From contig NZ_MVOL01000003.1 in assembly GCF_002018875.1 (NCBI RefSeq), forward strand, positions 124,001 to 188,000: a stretch of DNA of 64,000 nt, written 5' to 3'. This DNA is from Pseudomonas sp. MF4836 (GTDB taxonomy: Bacteria; Pseudomonadota; Gammaproteobacteria; Pseudomonadales; Pseudomonadaceae). Every line of letters starts with the position of its first letter. Positions within the stretch are counted from its first letter, which is position 1. Below are positions 61,843-64,000 of the stretch, piece by piece. The notes under the pieces were generated by a model, which made no database searches, was not told where the DNA came from, and worked only from the letters and a program-made list of their open reading frames with translations. The translations under genes and the position numbers were made by a program.

Positions 61843-63288
61843 TCAGCCTTCAAGCTTGCTTTTCAGCAGCTCGTTGACCTGTTGCGGGTTGGCCTTGCCT
61901 TTGGAGGCTTTCATGGCCTGGCCGACGAAGAAGCCGAACATCTTGCCGCGCTTGGCTTCATCGGCGGCGCGGTACTGCTCGACCTGCTCGGCGTTGGCCG
62001 CGAGCATTTCGTCGAGCACGGCAGAGATGGCGCCGCTGTCGGTGACTTGCTTGAGGCCGCGCTTGTCGATGATTTCGTCAGCACTGCCTTCGCCATTGGC
62101 CATGGCTTCGAACACGGTCTTGGCAATCTTGCCGGAGATGGTGTTGTCCTTGATCCGCAACAGCATGCCGCCCAGTTGCTCGGCCGAGACCGGAGCCTCG
62201 TCGATTTCCAGGCCCTGCTTGTTCAACAGGCTGCCCAACTCGACCATGACCCAGTTGGCGGCCAGTTTGGCGTCACCGGCAATCTTCACCACCTTCTCGA
62301 AGTAGTCCGCCTGCTCACGGCTCGACGCCAGCACGCTGGCATCGTAGACCGACAGGCCGAACTGCTCCTGGAAGCGCTCGCGTTTTTGCGGTGGCAGTTC
62401 CGGCAGGGTGGCGCGCACGGCATCGAGGAACGAGTCTTCGATCACCACCGGCAGCAGGTCCGGATCGGGGAAGTAACGGTAGTCGTTGGCTTCTTCCTTG
62501 CTGCGCATCGGACGGGTTTCGTCCTTGTTCGGGTCATACAGGCGGGTTTGCTGGATGACCTTGCCACCGTCTTCGATCAGTTCGATCTGGCGGCGGACTT
62601 CGCTGTTGATCGCCTTCTCGATGAAGCGGAACGAGTTGACGTTCTTGATCTCGCAGCGGGTGCCGAATTCGACCTGGCCCTTGGGCCGGATCGACACGTT
62701 GCAGTCGCAACGCAGGGAGCCTTCGGCCATGTTGCCGTCGCAGATGCCCAGGTAGCGCACCAGGGCGTGGATCGACTTGACATAGGCCACGGCTTCCTTG
62801 GCGTTGCGCATGTCCGGCTCGGAAACGATTTCCAGCAACGGCGTGCCGGCACGGTTCAGGTCGATGCCGGTGGCACCGTTGAACTCTTCGTGCAGGCTTT
62901 TGCCGGCGTCTTCTTCCAGGTGCGCGCGGGTGATGCCCACGCGTTTGACCGTGCCGTCTTCCAGCGGAATATCCAGGAAGCCCTTGCCCACGATCGGCAA
63001 TTCCATCTGGCTGATCTGGTAGCCCTTGGGCAGGTCCGGGTAGAAGTAGTTTTTACGCGCGAACACGTTGTGCTGGCCGATCTCGGCGTCGACCGCCAGA
63101 CCGAACATCACCGCCATGCGTACCGCTTCCTGGTTCAGCACTGGCAGCACGCCGGGCATGCCCAGGTCGACCAGGCTGGCCTGGGTGTTGGGCTCGGCAC
63201 CGAAGGCGGTGGAGCTACCGGAGAAAATCTTCGATTGAGTGGTGAGCTGGGTATGAATCTCCAGCCCGATCACGACTTCCCATTGCAT
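61843..63288 (-). CDS. gatB: GatB, Asp-tRNA(Asn)/Glu-tRNA(Gln) amidotransferase subunit B
   Basis: A 481-aa subunit that binds and activates mis-acylated Glu-tRNA(Gln)/Asp-tRNA(Asn). The start [13 protein letters not shown] is standard, followed by [28 protein letters not shown] and [11 protein letters not shown]. The YqeY-like C-terminal tail ([20 protein letters not shown]) grips the tRNA. ATG 63288 follows GGAGACAC. It is 10 bases downstream of gatA and in the same operon. Confidence 0.96.
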   Translation of the reverse strand: MQWEVVIGLEIHTQLTTQSKIFSGSSTAFGAEPNTQASLVDLGMPGVLPVLNQEAVRMAVMFGLAVDAEIGQHNVFARKNYFYPDLPKGYQISQMELPIVGKGFLDIPLEDGTVKRVGITRAHLEEDAGKSLHEEFNGATGIDLNRAGTPLLEIVSEPDMRNAKEAVAYVKSIHALVRYLGICDGNMAEGSLRCDCNVSIRPKGQVEFGTRCEIKNVNSFRFIEKAINSEVRRQIELIEDGGKVIQQTRLYDPNKDETRPMRSKEEANDYRYFPDPDLLPVVIEDSFLDAVRATLPELPPQKRERFQEQFGLSVYDASVLASSREQADYFEKVVKIAGDAKLAANWVMVELGSLLNKQGLEIDEAPVSAEQLGGMLLRIKDNTISGKIAKTVFEAMANGEGSADEIIDKRGLKQVTDSGAISAVLDEMLAANAEQVEQYRAADEAKRGKMFGFFVGQAMKASKGKANPQQVNELLKSKLEG

Positions 63289-63298
63289 GTGTGTCTCC

Positions 63299-64000
63299 TC
63301 AGAAGCCGGTTGGGGTGCGGGTGTGCCAGTCAGTGTTGAGCTGATACTGGTGGGCAACGTTCAACAGGCGACCTTCCTGGAAATAAGGAGCGAGCAACTG
63401 CACGCCAACCGGCAGGCCGTCGACGAAACCGGCGGGCATGGACAAGCCCGGCAGGCCGGCAAGGTTGGCAGTGATGGTGTAGACGTCTTCCAGGTACGCA
63501 GCGACCGGGTCGCTGCTCTTGGCGCCGATTTTCCAGGCCGGGTTGGGCGTGGTCGGGCCGAGGATGATGTCGACTTCATTAAAGGCAGACATGAAGTCGT
63601 TCTTGATCAGGCGGCGGATTTTCTGCGCCTTCAAGTAGTAGGCGTCGTAGTAACCGGCAGACAGGGCGTAGGCGCCGACCATGATCCGGCGTTGAACTTC
63701 GGTGCCGAAGCCTTCGCCGCGGGAGCGTTTGTACAGGTCTTCAAGCTTGGTCGGGTTTTCGCAGCGGTAGCCGAAGCGCACGCCGTCGAAACGCGAGAGG
63801 TTGGAGGAGGCCTCGGCCGGGGCGATCACGTAGTAGGCGGGAATCGCGTGCTGCATGTTCGGCAGGCTGATTTCCTTGATCACCGCGCCGAGCTTTTCCA
63901 GCTCCTTGACGCTGGTGTGGATCAGCTCAGCGATACGCGGGTCGAGGCCGGCGCTGAAATATTCCTTGGGCACGCCGATGCGCAGGCCCTGCAGCGAGCC
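63299..64000 (-). CDS. gatA: GatA, amidotransferase subunit A, 3' part only
   Basis: The frame runs past the window edge, so the first half of the gene is missing; about 233 C-terminal residues are present. [45 protein letters not shown] and [10 protein letters not shown] are typical of the amidase-signature subunit. The catalytic Ser-Ser-Lys triad lies in the part outside the window. It works with GatB and GatC to transamidate Glu-tRNA(Gln). Confidence 0.95.
   Translation of the reverse strand, partial: GSLQGLRIGVPKEYFSAGLDPRIAELIHTSVKELEKLGAVIKEISLPNMQHAIPAYYVIAPAEASSNLSRFDGVRFGYRCENPTKLEDLYKRSRGEGFGTEVQRRIMVGAYALSAGYYDAYYLKAQKIRRLIKNDFMSAFNEVDIILGPTTPNPAWKIGAKSSDPVAAYLEDVYTITANLAGLPGLSMPAGFVDGLPVGVQLLAPYFQEGRLLNVAHQYQLNTDWHTRTPTGF

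Overview
The window is chromosomal DNA from a Pseudomonas of the P. fluorescens/P. putida type. It is GC-rich, and its intergenic gaps carry REP palindromes and other recurring Pseudomonas repeats. The genes are typical Pseudomonas families: RoxSR, OpdP with several DppA proteins, PiuC/Fiu, AmpDE, fruBKA with Cra, and DUF6124. From memory, the backbone order (DUF1631-ampD-ampE-chemoreceptor, piu genes, speC, dpp/opdP, SIMPL protein, roxSR, RlpA-like, gatB-gatA) follows a P. aeruginosa neighbourhood in reverse. Accessory blocks appear between these anchors. No tRNA, rRNA, transposase, phage gene or CRISPR array was seen.

Layout: 1-5.1 kb holds the end of a DUF1631 gene, ampD-ampE and a chemoreceptor with a FliA-type promoter. 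5.1-12.7 kb holds a TatD-family nuclease and cra, divergent from the fructose PTS operon fruB-fruK-fruA, with a clear Cra operator between them. 12.75-14.9 kb is gene-poor. It carries repeats, two tandem copies of a roughly 300-nt element with covarying stems (probably a structured RNA), and one DUF6124 gene directly after the second copy. 14.9-21.6 kb is an iron-uptake module: a PepSY/flavin reductase, a Fiu-type TonB receptor and, divergently, PiuC and a Sel1 protein. 21.7-27 kb holds speC, with a possible coupled 10-codon leader ORF, and a four-gene OpuC osmolyte ABC transporter. 27.4-29.5 kb holds prfC and a small Asp-rich exported protein.

29.6-42.3 kb is a large peptide-uptake cluster read on the minus strand: four DppA-like binding proteins, the OpdP porin and the DppBCDF transporter. 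42.6-47.7 kb holds a small lipoprotein, a SIMPL protein, the redox two-component pair RoxS/RoxR and an SbmA/BacA-like ABC protein. 47.8-58.8 kb is an aldarate (glucarate/galactarate) catabolic cluster: a FadR-type regulator, kdgD, a semialdehyde dehydrogenase, gudP, garD, an enolase-superfamily enzyme and a second MFS transporter. A two-gene unit lies inside it: a phospholipase-like protein and a 63-aa protein, read the opposite way behind a near-consensus LexA box. 58.9-64 kb holds an AEC carrier, a PcaC-like protein, a Ca2+/Na+ antiporter, an RlpA-like lipoprotein, gatB and the 3' part of gatA.

The strongest leads for something undescribed are the tandem structured element before the DUF6124 gene, the SOS-type box before the phospholipase-like operon, and the coupled mini-ORF in the speC leader. 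All functional calls rest on recognition of motifs and families by eye; no database search was run.
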